From assembly GCF_035594125.1 (NCBI RefSeq), contig NC_087158.1:6870501-6934500 (forward strand): a DNA stretch of 64,000 nt, in the 5' to 3' direction. Shown here piece by piece: positions 14,201-25,640 of this stretch (the first letter of the stretch is position 1; every line of letters begins with the position of its first letter). The translations under genes and the position numbers were made by a program. The notes under the pieces were generated by a model that saw only the letters and a list, made by a program, of their open reading frames with translations, had not been told where the DNA came from and did not search any database. The DNA comes from Scylla paramamosain (taxonomy: Eukaryota > Arthropoda > Malacostraca > Decapoda > Portunidae).

Positions 14201-15765
14201 ATGGAATTTGGGGTTTTGGTAACTAAGAATGTGAAAAACACTCAAAATACAGGCATTTAGTAAGGTTGTTCTGTTTCTTAATTAAAAGTGTTATTCATGT
14301 GATTCAGCATTTTGGTATGTAAGAAACTTTTTTATGTACACGAGTTTTTTGAGTTTTTTGCCTTGTGGTTCTTGTGAAACTGTAAAACACTCATTATACA
14401 CGTTTCTCGTAATGTCCTTTTCTTTCCTAATATAGAGTGCGTTTCATCCATTTTCGCTTTTTCTGTAGGTGACAAGCTCAAAAACACATCAAAATATATC
14501 TTTTTGGTAATGTTATTCTATTTCTTCATATTGGTTGGTTTGCATCCGTTTTAGCGTTTTTCTACGTAAATCACTGAAAAGACACATTTTCAGTAATATT
14601 GTTGAAATTGCTGAAAAAAAAAACACTCAAAAGACAGGTTTCTGGTAAAGTCGAATAATTTCTCCATATAGGTGGCTTTGCATGCACTTCAGGGTTTGGT
14701 ACATAACTCCGGAAAAAAGCTAAAATTATTTATTTTATAATTATTTTTTTTTACAAAATTTCCCTGAATTTTTCCAGAATTTTGGTACCTATGAAGATGA
14801 ATAACAATTTTTTTTTTCTCTATAAAGTGTTATTTGTGTGTTTTAGCTTTTTGGTACTTAAGGAACTTAAAAACACTCATAATACACGATTTTCTGAATG
14901 TCCTTTTCTTATACAAACATAGGGTCCTTTACATGTATTTAAGCGTTTTTATAAGTAACATGATCAAAAACACTCAAAATACATATTTTTGGTAGTTATT
15001 CTGTTTCTCCATAAAGGCTGTTTTACATGCGTTTTAGCGTTTTGGTATGTAAGGAGTTTAAAAAAACACTTAAAGGCAAGTTCTTCGTAAAAGTTGGTTT
15101 TATTCCCAAGTTGTGTGATTTTTCTGCTTTTTAGTGCTTTGTTGCATATCACGCTCAAAAACACTTAAAAGACATTTTTCTGGTAATGTCATTTAAGCGT
15201 TTTTATTGGTAACATGATCAAAAACACTAAAAATACATGTTTTTGGTGATGTTATTCTTTTTCACCATAAAGTGTATTTTGCATGCGTTTTAGTGTTTTG
15301 GTATATAAGGAGCTCAAAAAGACTTAAAGGCAAGTTCTTATTAAAAATTGTTTTTATTCCAATATAATGTGATTGCCCTCCTTTTTAGTGCTTTATTGCC
15401 TAACACGCTCAAAAACACTCAAAAGACATTTTTTTCTGGTAATGTCATTTTTTTCCCACATAAAGCTGGCTTCGCATGCAATTTGGGGTTTTGGTAACTA
15501 AGAATGTGAAAAGCACTCAAAATACACACATTTAGTAAAATTGTTCTGTTTCTCAATTAAGAGTGTTGTTCATGAGTTTCAGCATTTTGGTATCTACGAA
15601 ACTTCTTCATATACACTAGTTTTTGCATTTTTTGCCTTGTGGTTCTTTTGAACTATAAAACACTCATTATACACTTTTCTTGCAATGTCCTTTTCTTTCC
15701 CATTATAGAGTGCTTTGCATCAATTTTCGTGTTTTTTTTATAGGTATCAAGCTCAAAAACACTCA
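5251..15765 (+). repeat. Higher-order satellite array: left arm of the large palindrome
   Basis: About ten higher-order repeats of ~1.05 kb. Landmark monomers (GCATCTCGGTACCTATGAA and variants) start near 6,349, 7,388, 8,454, 9,486, 10,592, 11,525, 12,618, 13,730 and 14,785, so spacing is 0.93-1.11 kb. One monomer per repeat is longer (~150 bp) and carries TACACGAGTTTTTGCGTTTT. A recombined unit occurs near 15,190, where GTCATT is fused directly to TAAGCGTTTTTATTGG. The whole block has an inverted counterpart at 41,272-51,770 that shares this anomalous junction. Satellite stops abruptly after CTCAAAAACACTCA at 15,765. Confidence 0.93.
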
Positions 15766-15915
15766 TTGTTATCGGTGGTATTGGAATTTTAGATTTATCA
15801 ATTTATCAGTTATTGGTTATTGGGCAATAAATTTATTGCCAATTATCAGTCATCACTGATAAGGTTATTGTTACCGATTTATCAGTTATCATGATTAATT
15901 TTTTTCGTCATCACG
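15766..15915. repeat. Short inverted-repeat cluster at the satellite/unique boundary
   Basis: About 150 bp of AT-rich sequence with repeated TTATCAGT words in both orientations. It contains a perfect 18-bp palindrome, GGCAATAAATTTATTGCC (15,833-15,850), and a second hairpin at 15,853-15,872 with arms TTATCAGT/ACTGATAA and a 4-nt loop. The two halves around the first palindrome are loosely complementary overall. It could be a small hairpin-type MITE (the words resemble hAT-type subterminal repeats) or a rearrangement scar; I cannot decide. It directly abuts a TA tract. Confidence 0.7.
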
Positions 15916-15920
15916 ACCAG

Positions 15921-16923
<1,003 letters not shown>

Positions 16924-17052
16924 AATTATCAACAACAAGCTTTTGATGGCTGAGGATGAAGCCCGAATGAACCAGATACAGGCCAGGTCATTAGCAGCAG
17001 GCATGGCCGCCGTGCCCTCCAAGCCCGGGTGTTGAACCTGAGACCAAGCCAG
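16924..17052 (+). pseudogene. Exon-like segment A, apparently with a 1-base frameshift
   Basis: The segment is bounded by a pyrimidine-rich tract ending in CAG and by the donor GTAGGT. Only one frame is open at its start (leading base A, then ATT ATC AAC...). It reads INNKLLMAEDEARMNQIQ followed by ARSLAAGMAAVPSKPGC and then a TGA at 17,034. After the stop, the next frame continues as VEPETKP up to the donor, so the simplest reading is one extra G in the CCCGGG of this exon, as a true frameshift or a base-call error. Alternatively the TGA is the genuine end of a protein and the donor is accidental. It lies ~950 bp upstream of exon B on the same strand and could belong to the same gene, but the splice phases do not join simply, so a linking exon or error is needed. 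The protein was not recognised. It is absent from the right-hand duplicate. Confidence 0.42.
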
Positions 17053-17783
17053 GTAGGTGTGTGGCCTGTACACCTAGCCACTTGTACTTCTTGTGCTTCA
17101 CTTCCTATGCTGTCACATGAAACATATTTATTCCTTGTTTTCACAATGTTTCACTCTTAATTTTTGTACTTGTGTTTTGCTATGTATGTATGGCAGCATG
17201 TCCTCAAAACACTAAGCAACATAAGAGGAAAGGAAATGAGGTGGTGATTTATTATTTCTCTTATATGACAATAAAAAAGTTGTCAAAGGCATGTCAAGTT
17301 TGTGTGCAGGATTCTGTATTTGAGTGTTGAAGCATGTGTAAATTCACTTGATAAGTATTTAGCTTTTTAAATTGATGTTTGGATGATAATGTGAAGGTTA
17401 ACATGGCATTGTACTAATCTCCTAAAAAAAAGGCTGGGAACCATCTGTTCATAATGTGTGTAGGAGGCTCAAGGTATCAGGTGTTTAAGCTTTTAGATTG
17501 TGATTTGATAGGAGGAGTTATGTTAAGAAGGTCACATGACCTTGGTTGTTCATGTTGTATAGAATGTTTTCCAATTAAATTTCTTTCAGTCTCCCTATCT
17601 TTTTTACAGAGATGTAGTTTAGATATTTGATTCCAAAGTCAGTTAAGTTTTTCTTTTTTCATTCCTGATCAACTCTGTGCTCTTTCATAAGAGGCATTGA
17701 TCTGTGCCTTTTCATAGAAGCATGGTCCATGACCTAGTGACATGCAAGGTTTATTGAAGGGACCTGAAAAAGAACCATTTTAC
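17053..17783 (+). other. Presumed intron or intergenic DNA, left arm only
   Basis: No coding signal was seen. This stretch exists only in the left arm; in the right arm the equivalent place is occupied by satellite. Confidence 0.4.
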
Positions 17784-18001
17784 AGTGATGAAATTATTCC
17801 TTTGAAAGTATTGACGGCTGATCTCTTTCTATAGGTGAGGGTTAGTGTTCTCTACTGTACCAAATACTGAACTGTCTTTTGTACTATTTCTCCATCTGTA
17901 TCCTACCCAGTAAAGGTAATAGACTGAGGAACTCCCCACCTTTGTTAATTTTTACTAAGTATTGTCCTAGTGGTAATCAGATGCAGCATTGATTTGCTTA
18001 G

Positions 18002-18143
18002 GAGTTGGGTATCTGAGAATGAGTGGTTATTGGCACCAAGTGCAGCTCAGTTGTGGGTAACTCCAGTTGTTGGGAGCATTCCATGGTACACAGATGGTGG
18101 GATAGTCTTGCCTTGGACTCTTACAAATGTGTACTATGTCCCA
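18002..18143 (+). CDS. Exon-like segment B of an unidentified gene (left copy)
   Basis: 142 bp bounded by TTGCTTAG and the good donor GTGAGT. The open frame (one leading base, then 47 codons) reads SWVSENEWLLAPSAAQLWVT followed by PVVGSIPWYTDGGIVLPW and TLTNVYYVP. It ends on a complete codon, and exon C starts on a complete codon, so B and C splice in frame across a 614-bp intron. The amino-acid composition (Trp, Pro and Gly in an ordered pattern) looks like real protein rather than chance, but I do not recognise the family. The right copy (39,094-39,235) has the same exon boundaries with Ser-to-Asn and Thr-to-Ala changes. Confidence 0.55.
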
Positions 18144-18757
18144 GTGAGTTTTGTTTTTATTTGACATGAATCCCAAGTTTATTTAGGCATTTCAGGGACT
18201 TATTGTGGGTGATGGAGATCTCCACAGCACTCTTCTCTTGCTGGGTGGGTAGCTGTAGAAAAATTCATATGAATACAGATGTCAGATGTAGGTAAAATAG
18301 AGAAATGTTGATTTGAATGTGAACTAAATCCCACAACTTATATTATCTTTGATAAGAAAGGTTTCATTTAGACCATGAAAATTGGATAAAAGAAGCTGAA
18401 CATTATTTTACTGCAACAAGAAGGCACACAAAGTGAAGGAGATCGCATACTTGACTTTAGTTTGTTGTTCCTTTGATGGGGAACTTGTATCATTGTTAAA
18501 AGCTTAAATCCTGTAAAATAGCATGGATCCATCTGAATCTTTATTCAGTCAAAAGTTTATATGATGTGTAGACTATTCAAGCTTGCCAGCCTGGAGCCTG
18601 GAGCCTGCTTGTTGTAGAGTTGTCCTATGTTCTGTAGATTTGCTTGATATTATAAACAATTATGATAAAATTTTTGTAAACAATTTTGTTCTTTATTTCT
18701 GTCAGTATCAGATTCAGTATTTTCTCCATCTTATGGCAGCATATATTTTCAACACAG
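18144..18757 (+). other. Presumed intron between exon-like segments B and C
   Basis: 614 bp, the same length in the right copy. It begins GTGAGT and ends TTTTCAACACAG. It contains the small tandem phrase CCTGGAGCCTGGAGCC near 18,591. No other gene signal. Confidence 0.5.
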
Positions 18758-18889
18758 AGTGAGGGCAGTGTCATTCCTCCTGTCAACTACCCCAACTTCT
18801 ACTCCCAACACTACCACAGCAATGAGCGGTCTGGTGTGGTGGCTGAGGATTCTTTTGAAGAGGACAACGCTTCTGCTTCATCTGAGCAG
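18758..18889 (+). CDS. Exon-like segment C of an unidentified gene (left copy)
   Basis: 132 bp, exactly 44 codons, between an acceptor ending ACACAG and the donor GTCAGA. The frame reads SEGSVIPPVNYPNFYSQHYH followed by SNERSGVVAEDSFEED and NASASSEQ. It is in phase with exon B. The second half is acidic and serine-rich, suggesting a disordered linker. In the right copy (38,348-38,479) Asn, His and Gly become His, Tyr and Cys. Function unknown; no domain recognised. No further downstream exon could be placed with confidence before 20,342. Confidence 0.55.
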
Positions 18890-19587
<698 letters not shown>

Positions 19588-19844
19588 CAGTGTTTCCCTG
19601 CCATCTGTGGGAGTTACATTCCAGAGCCTCCTGCAAATAGTTAAAATCTGTGAATATGGGAAACCATCCCTATAAGGATCAGAACTACCTATATTTATAG
19701 TTTAAACCTTAAACTATGCATCTCACATTTACTAAGCAATTCACTTTAAGACAATAAAAAACAGTTATTATATGTATAGTACATGATATTTTAATTAAAA
19801 AATACAGTGCACTATAAAATAAAACGGGAATAAGTTGATATGTA

Positions 19845-20094
<250 letters not shown>

Positions 20095-20342
20095 TAATTT
20101 ATAACTGAAAAAATAATTTGGGCTCTTTGGGCTGAAAGACTGAGCTGGTGGTGACACCTGGCAACTCTGAAAACTCCCCATTAGTTAGTTTAGGTTAGGG
20201 AAAACTCTGCAAATATGCAAAACCATGAATATGTGAGGGAACGCTGCTATAGGCTATCTCTTATTTGTTGTAGATGTATTCCATTCTATTGGCATAGAAC
20301 GATAGGAAAATGGCATCAAGGAAGTAGGGATGCCACCAAACT

Positions 20343-20475
20343 AAGGAAATAGAGAAGTCAAAATTTAGTCATTGCTCTGTTTTGTGAATTGGTAGATATT
20401 GTGCCTGGTGGCTCCACTTCACCATTCCTCAAATCAGGGCGGTCAAGTTCTCAACTTAAGCCAAAAGTATTCTAA
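20343..20475. other. Start of the palindrome spacer
   Basis: First sequence after the end of the inverted homology; nothing recognised. Confidence 0.5.
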
Positions 20476-20911
20476 AAAAGTAGCTTGAGAAAAAATATGT
20501 ATTTAGTACAGTCCATGTAATGAAAAGGAACTAATCATGATTAAACAAAGAACTCTATGTTCTCCTTTATGAAAGAGAGAAATTCATATATTATAAATAT
20601 GGGAGGTATGTATATTACAGTCCCTGTATTGAAGGGGAACTCATCATGATTGAATGGATAACTATGTTCTCTTTTATGAAAGAGTGAGAAATTCATATAT
20701 TATAAATATGGGAGGTATATATATTACAGTCCCTGTACTGAAGGGGAACTCTTCATGATTGAATGGATAGCTATGTTCTCTTTTATGAAAAAGTGAGAAA
20801 TTCATATATTATAAATATGGGAGGTATATATATTACACTCCCTGTATTGAAGGGGAACTCATGATTGAATGGATAACTATGTTCTCTTTTATGAAAGAGT
20901 GAGAAATTAAT
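20476..20911. repeat. Four-copy 109-bp tandem repeat
   Basis: The phrase TCC(C/A)TGTA starts at 20,512, 20,621, 20,730 and 20,839, giving an exact 109-bp step. Each unit contains a GAGAAATTCATATATTATAA-type phrase and TATGGGAGGTAT. The first unit is the most diverged and the last loses three bases in AACTCATGATTG. No coding potential is evident. Confidence 0.9.
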
Positions 20912-21585
20912 TATGAGCGAAACAAAGTTTACTATGGAGGTTGTTGTTTCGTTTTGAGGGGCCTGGCTTGGTCTGACCATAACCCTATTCAATCGCTAAT
21001 ATCTCCAGAACTACGTGGCTGATCGTAACAAAATTAGCATCATATAATAGCACACCTCTATCAATTTTTTATGATATAGCTTTCATCTCTTCTATTGGGT
21101 GAAGTTAACTTACTAAAAGTAGAAGGGTGTCAGAAATGGGATTTCTCAAAAACTACTCAACCAGTTTTAATGAAACTTAAGAGGTGTCATGTTATAATTT
21201 TAATAAAATTCCTTACGTCAACTTTGAAGTAGCACTGTACATGCACAAAGTCAAAATTACAACTTTTTAAGTAATTAACTGATCAAGCTCAAATTTTTGT
21301 TGGTAATAAGAGTAATACAAGTTATGATGAAAAATCATGTGAAATTTGCAACACTACTGTGCATATGCAAAATACAATACAAAACTTTTTGTAAAGTGAC
21401 CATCAGTTTTCTGCAATTTTCACCAATTTTCTTTTATCTCAATGAGAGTGGATAGATACCACTGAACACAAAATGAAATTTCCTACCAAGTGGTATATAG
21501 CACAACCACTGGGCTCTTGTAGAGTTTTGAGCTAGAGTGATTTGAATATTAGGCAAGTGCATGATGTGTGGGGTGCCTGAAGTTG

Positions 21586-21586
<1 letters not shown>
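20912..21586. other. Unrecognised intergenic sequence
   Basis: AT-rich stretch without a convincing frame, tRNA, or transposon terminus. Short phrases such as CTCAAAAACTACTCAACCAG recall decayed mobile DNA, but nothing can be assigned. Confidence 0.4.

Positions 21587-21674
<88 letters not shown>
21587..21674. repeat. (CT)n microsatellite, ~88 bp
   Basis: Uninterrupted CT run followed by TTGAAATACCCC. Confidence 0.96.
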
Positions 21675-21677
<3 letters not shown>

Positions 21678-22017
21678 TGAAATACCCCTTCCACTGATGC
21701 ATTACTGACATCTTTGCTCGTTAATCGCCTTCCAAGGCATTTTACTGGTATATTATAACTTTTCTTCATTAAATTGTGTAACATTTGCTGTCTTAGATAT
21801 AATTTTCTATCTGTACAACATCACCTCTCCTCTAGTAAACCTCATCTTTATTTATGATATGCATGTACAGTATTATGAATAAAATAATAAAAAATAATTA
21901 GGTAAAAACCAACTTAAAATTTTCTTGATGTGTCCTGTTGGTGATGCTCATCAAGGCTAGTGTCTTCTGGTATCAACCCTAAGTCTCTTGAGACCCCCCC
22001 TCAACTTTTTCTTCATT

Positions 22018-22743
22018 AATTTCTGCAACATTCACAGTCTTAAATCTAGTTTTCAATTTCTAGAACACAATCTCTCCTCTACTAAACCTCATCTTCTTTT
22101 CCTCACTGAAACATAGGTGTCTGAGGCAACTTACAATAGCCCCTTTTCTGTTCCCTCCTACTTTCTTTATTCTCATTTTCAATCCAAAGCTGAATGTTGC
22201 GTTTATGTGCGCAATGACTTAACCTGCTGTTGTGCCCACACTCTTGAATATTCCGAGTTTTTCACCATCTGGCTACTATTACAGAGTCACTCTCAAACTA
22301 AATTTATCTGTGCTGTATACCTCTCACCTAACTCCTCAGACTATAAGAAATTCTTTGACTACTTAACCTCCAAAGTGGAGCACATTCTGACTCACTTCCC
22401 TTTTGCAGAGACCTCCATTCTTGGAGACTTCAATGTTCACCACCAGCTTTGGGTTTCCTCTCCCTTCACTGACCATCATGGTGAACTAGCCTTCAACTTT
22501 GCTATCCTCCAATTGGTGCAACACCCTGCTCATATCCTTGACCGTTTTGGAGATACACCCAACATTCTTGACCTTTTCCTAACCTCTAATCCTTCTGCTT
22601 ATGCTGTTACCCTATCTTCTCCATTGGGCTCCTCCAATCACAATCTCATATCTGTATCTTGTCCTATTGCTCCAATCCATCCTCAGGATCTCCTAAGGAG
22701 AGGTGCCTCTGGTGTTTTGCCTCTGCTAGTTGGGGGGAACTAA
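22018..22743 (+). pseudogene. Retrotransposon endonuclease (EEP/APE-like), broken
   Basis: APE-like nicking endonuclease of the copy 1 element. The frame starts with CNIHSLKSSFQ (first catalytic Asn region) and reaches FLTET (catalytic Glu), then meets a TAG at 22,114-22,116 where a sense codon is expected. It resumes in the same frame with [10 protein letters not shown], then [11 protein letters not shown] (catalytic Asp/Asn pair) near the middle, and [20 protein letters not shown] lies near the end, where active enzymes carry Ser-Asp-His, so the Asp is changed to Asn. The frame ends at 22,743, ahead of the connector. The stop, the substitution and the missing continuation mark it as inactive. 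Confidence 0.82.
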
Positions 22744-22865
22744 GGAGGTATTTTGCTAAATTTCCTTGGAATGACTACTGCTTCTGTGCCAGAGACTGTG
22801 TGCCGAGCGCATAACGGAGGTGATAGTGTCTGGCATCGGGCCCTACATTCCTCACTCTTTTTCTC

Positions 22866-23117
22866 GACCTAAACCTTCCAAACCTTGGTTTAACACAGCC
22901 TGTTCTCCTGCTATTCATGATAGAGAGGTAGCTCACAAAAGGTACTTGAGCCTTCCATTACCAGAATCTCTTGCACTTTATATTTCTGCCCATACCTAAA
23001 CTTTCCAAACCTTGGTTTAACACAGCATGTTCTCCTGCTATTCATGATAGAGAGGTAGCTCACAAAAGGTACCTGAGCCTTCCATTACTAGAATCTCTTG
23101 CACTTTATATTTCTGCC
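22866..23117 (+). repeat. Tandem duplication of ~123 bp inside the element
   Basis: The phrase TTCCAAACCTTGGTTTAACA begins near 22,875 and again near 22,999. The two ~123-bp copies, ending in CACTTTATATTTCTGCC, differ at only a few bases, for example GTACTTGAG/GTACCTGAG and ACCAGAATC/ACTAGAATC. Copies 2 and 3 do not extend far enough 5' to compare. Confidence 0.9.
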
Positions 23118-24890
23118 CGGAACCATGCCAAGTCTGTTCTCCGACTAGCCAAAACTCCTTCATTAATAGAGTGTCAAAATCTTTCAAGATCTACCTCCCC
23201 TCGTGATCTCTGGCACCTAGCCAAAAACACCTCCAATAACTTTGCTTCTTCTTTCCCTCCTTTATTTCAACCAGATGGTACCACTGTTATCATATCTATC
23301 TCTAAAGCTGAACTCTTTGCTCAAACCTTTGCTAAAAACTCTACCTTGGACAATTCAGGGCTTGTTCCTCCCTCTCCTCCATCCTCCATGCTACCTATTA
23401 AAATTCTTCACAATGATGTTTTCCATGCCCTTGCTGGCCTAAACCCTCAGAAGGCTTATGGACCTGATGGGGTCCCTCCTATTGTTCTCCAAAACTGCTC
23501 CTCTGTGCTTGCACCTTGCCTAGTCAAACTCTTTCATCTTTGTCTATCAACATCTATCTTTTCTTCTTGCTGGAATCTTGCCTACATTCAGCCTATTCCT
23601 AAAAAGGGTGACCGTTCTAATCCCTCAAATAACCATCCTGTTGCTGTAATTTCCTGCTTATCTGAAGATTTTAATGCATCAACAGGAAGATTCTTAAACA
23701 TCTATCACTTCACAACCTTCTATCTGATCAACAGTATGGGTTCCGTCAATGCCACTCTACTGGTGATCCGGCTTTCCCTACTGAGTCTTGATTATCCTCT
23801 TTTAGAGATTTTGGTAAATCTTTTGCTGATGCCTTAGACATATCAAAAGCTTTTGATAGAGTGGCACAAAGCTTTGATTTCCAAATTACCCTCCTACAGC
23901 CTCTATCCTTCTCTTGGTAACTTGATCTCGAGTTTCTTTTCTGACCATTCTATTGGTACTGTGGTAGATGGTCACTGTTCTTCTCCTAAATCTATTGACA
24001 ATGGTGTTCCTCAGGGTTTTGTCCTGTCACCCACTCTCTTCCTATTATTCATCAATGACCTTCTAAACCAAACTTTTGTCCTATCCATTCCTATGCTGAT
24101 GATACCACCCTGCACTTTTCCGCGTCTTTTTGTAGACGTCCAACCCTTCAGGAAGTAAACAGTTCACACAAGGAAGCCACAGAATTCCTGACTTCTGATC
24201 TCTCCAAAATTTCTGACTGGGGGAGAGTGAACTTAGTATTGTTCAGTGTCCCAAGAATTCAATTCCTCCGTCTATCAACTCGACACAACCTTCCAGACAA
24301 CTATCCCCTCTTCTTCAGTGAAACTCAACCATCCCCCTTCTCTACACTGAACATCCTCAGTCTGTCCTCTGTCCTTTAATCATAATCTAAACTGGAAACT
24401 TCACATCTCATCTCTAGCTAAAACAGTTTCTGTGAAGTTAGGCATCAGTCTTCTTCACCAGTTTTTCTCACCCCCACCCCTCCTTATCCGTCCATGTATG
24501 TAGTATGCTATCTTTTAGATAGGGTGTAATCAAAAGTTTTCCATCTCATCAACTCCTTTCCTCTAACTGACCATCTTCAGCCTCATTCTCATTGCTGCAA
24601 TGTTGCATCTCTTGCTATCTTCTACTGCTATTTTCATGCCAACTGCTCTTCTTATCTTGTGAAGTGCATGCCTCCCCTCCTCCCTTGGTTTTGCTGCATA
24701 AGACTTGCTTTTTTCTCTCATCCCTATTCTGTCCACTTCTCTAATGCAAGTTAACCAGTATTCTCAATCATTCATCCCTTTCTCTAGTAAACCTTGGAAC
24801 TCCCTGCCTGCCTCTGTATTTCTACCTTCCTATGACTTGAACTCTTTCAAGAGTGAGGTTTCAAGACACTTAACTTGTATTTTTGACTAA
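22971..24890 (+). pseudogene. Jockey-like reverse transcriptase, copy 1, frameshifted
   Basis: RNA-dependent DNA polymerase of the element. Frame one (to 23,837) covers the connector and RT fingers: NPQKAYGPDGVPPIVL, IQPIPKKGDRSNPSN, then a shift before motif A. Another frame (23,853-24,158) begins at WHKALISKLPSYS and holds GVPQGFVLSPTLFLLFINDL (motif B, with Gly-Ser changed to Gly-Phe). It goes out of frame just where the YADD box should be (TATGCTGATGATACC is present in DNA but read in the wrong frame). Further fragments run to PASVFLPSYDLNSFKSEVSR, the conserved C-terminus, ending at 24,890. Several frameshifts make it non-functional. Confidence 0.85.
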
Positions 24891-25009
24891 CATTTTTTAC
24901 TGTTTGGGGACTGGCACCTCAGTGGCTGTTTTTTTTTTTTTTTTGCTGGAATTTTTGTTTCCCTTGGCCTGTGCCACTCCTACATGAAGGGGAAGAAAAG
25001 AAAAAAAAG

Positions 25010-25125
25010 GGAGGTAGATCTGATCAGGGACTGAACCAGGAATGAACATACCAGAATACCAAGCCTTAACTAACTGGACCATGAGGTACCTCACAGCTAA
25101 TCTAGCTTTGGCTCATATTTGTGTC
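25010..25125 (-). mobile_element. tRNA-derived SINE, copy 1
   Basis: On the minus strand this reads with an A-box-like TGGTCCAGTTAG (25,070-25,081) and, ~32 bases later, a B box GGTTCAGTCCC (25,027-25,037), the spacing of a tRNA-type RNA polymerase III promoter. It abuts the A-rich end of the Jockey-like copy 1. It shares its body and the flanking phrase TAGCTTTGGCTCAT with copy 2 at 25,490-25,640. Confidence 0.55.
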
Positions 25126-25489
25126 CTATCACTGCATTACATGGCTCTTCCTTCTAGGTTAATTTCTGATGTTTCATTAATTTAATGTGCTACAATAAGT
25201 ATCCAAACAATCCAAAGTGTGTGTCTGGGAAGTGTGGTTCTGGTCTTGCAAGGTTTACCAGAGTATTCACTAGGAAGCCCCTGCTCCATTCATGTTTTCT
25301 CCCTTTTTTGGGTGGGACACTCATTTCCTGTTTGACTCAACAAAACAATGCCATCATAAGTTCGTACTAGGCTTTATTCTTTCCCCTATATGAAATCTTT
25401 TAAGACCATCCCACCACCATGTTGCCAATGTCATAGTTAAACAAAGAAATACATTTCCTATTACAAAATTAAAAATTATGAAAAAAAAA
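25126..25489. other. Unrecognised sequence between two SINE copies
   Basis: No gene, tRNA or transposon terminus was identified. Confidence 0.4.
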
Positions 25490-25640
25490 AAAATATATAT
25501 AAACATGGGAAGTGGATGTGACCAGGGATTGAAACCAGATCTGACAAGCTTAAAGGACAAGCCTTTAGCTGACATAATCATAAAGTACATCACATCTAGT
25601 TTAGCTTTAGCTCATGTTTTCACATCCTAGCTGAGGTCTA
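25490..25640 (-). mobile_element. tRNA-derived SINE, copy 2
   Basis: Minus-strand A-box-like TATGTCAGCTAAAGG (25,562-25,576) and B box GGTTTCAATCCC (25,525-25,536). The body resembles copy 1 (GATGTAC / GAGGTACC, AAGGCTTG). On the minus strand it is followed by a T-rich stretch at ~25,480. The flanking phrase TAGCTTTAGCTCATGTTTT parallels copy 1. Family name unknown. Confidence 0.52.

Larger units (their letters stand above)
21760..25009 (+). mobile_element. Jockey-like non-LTR retrotransposon, copy 1 (endonuclease + RT, decayed)
   Basis: The longest of three same-strand copies of one element. It covers endonuclease, connector, RT and 3' UTR. The 3' UTR phrase CCCTTGGCCTGTGCC near 24,962 corresponds to CCCTTGGCCAGTATCC of copy 3, and is followed by an A-rich end at ~24,990-25,009. 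The 5' boundary is blurred because the endonuclease start occurs twice: AAACCTCATCTT at 21,838 and again at 22,084, each with matching upstream sequence. ORF1 is not seen. Clade (Jockey/CR1 superfamily, transposon BS-like) is inferred from motif order. Confidence 0.82.

Noticed and set aside
71..15164. Many open frames of 60-130 codons in the left satellite, often with HAK, LWRN and SVF-like words
   Set aside because: They recur with the 96-bp period, start and stop at corresponding monomer positions, and appear equally in the inverted arrays. They are consequences of monomer length divisible by three, not genes.
1..15765. CRISPR-like array of repeats and spacers
   Set aside because: The repeated unit is continuous ~96-bp satellite with graded divergence, with no invariant short repeat and no unique spacers, in a eukaryotic context.
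24984..25010. A-rich end of Jockey-like copy 1 as a SINE tail
   Set aside because: The SINE is on the opposite strand, so its own tail would appear as T-rich on the plus strand; the A-rich stretch is better explained as the retroelement's tail.
25354..25593. Minus-strand open frame across SINE copy 2
   Set aside because: It runs through a SINE body and a T-rich stretch, with no splice or start context and no recognisable protein.
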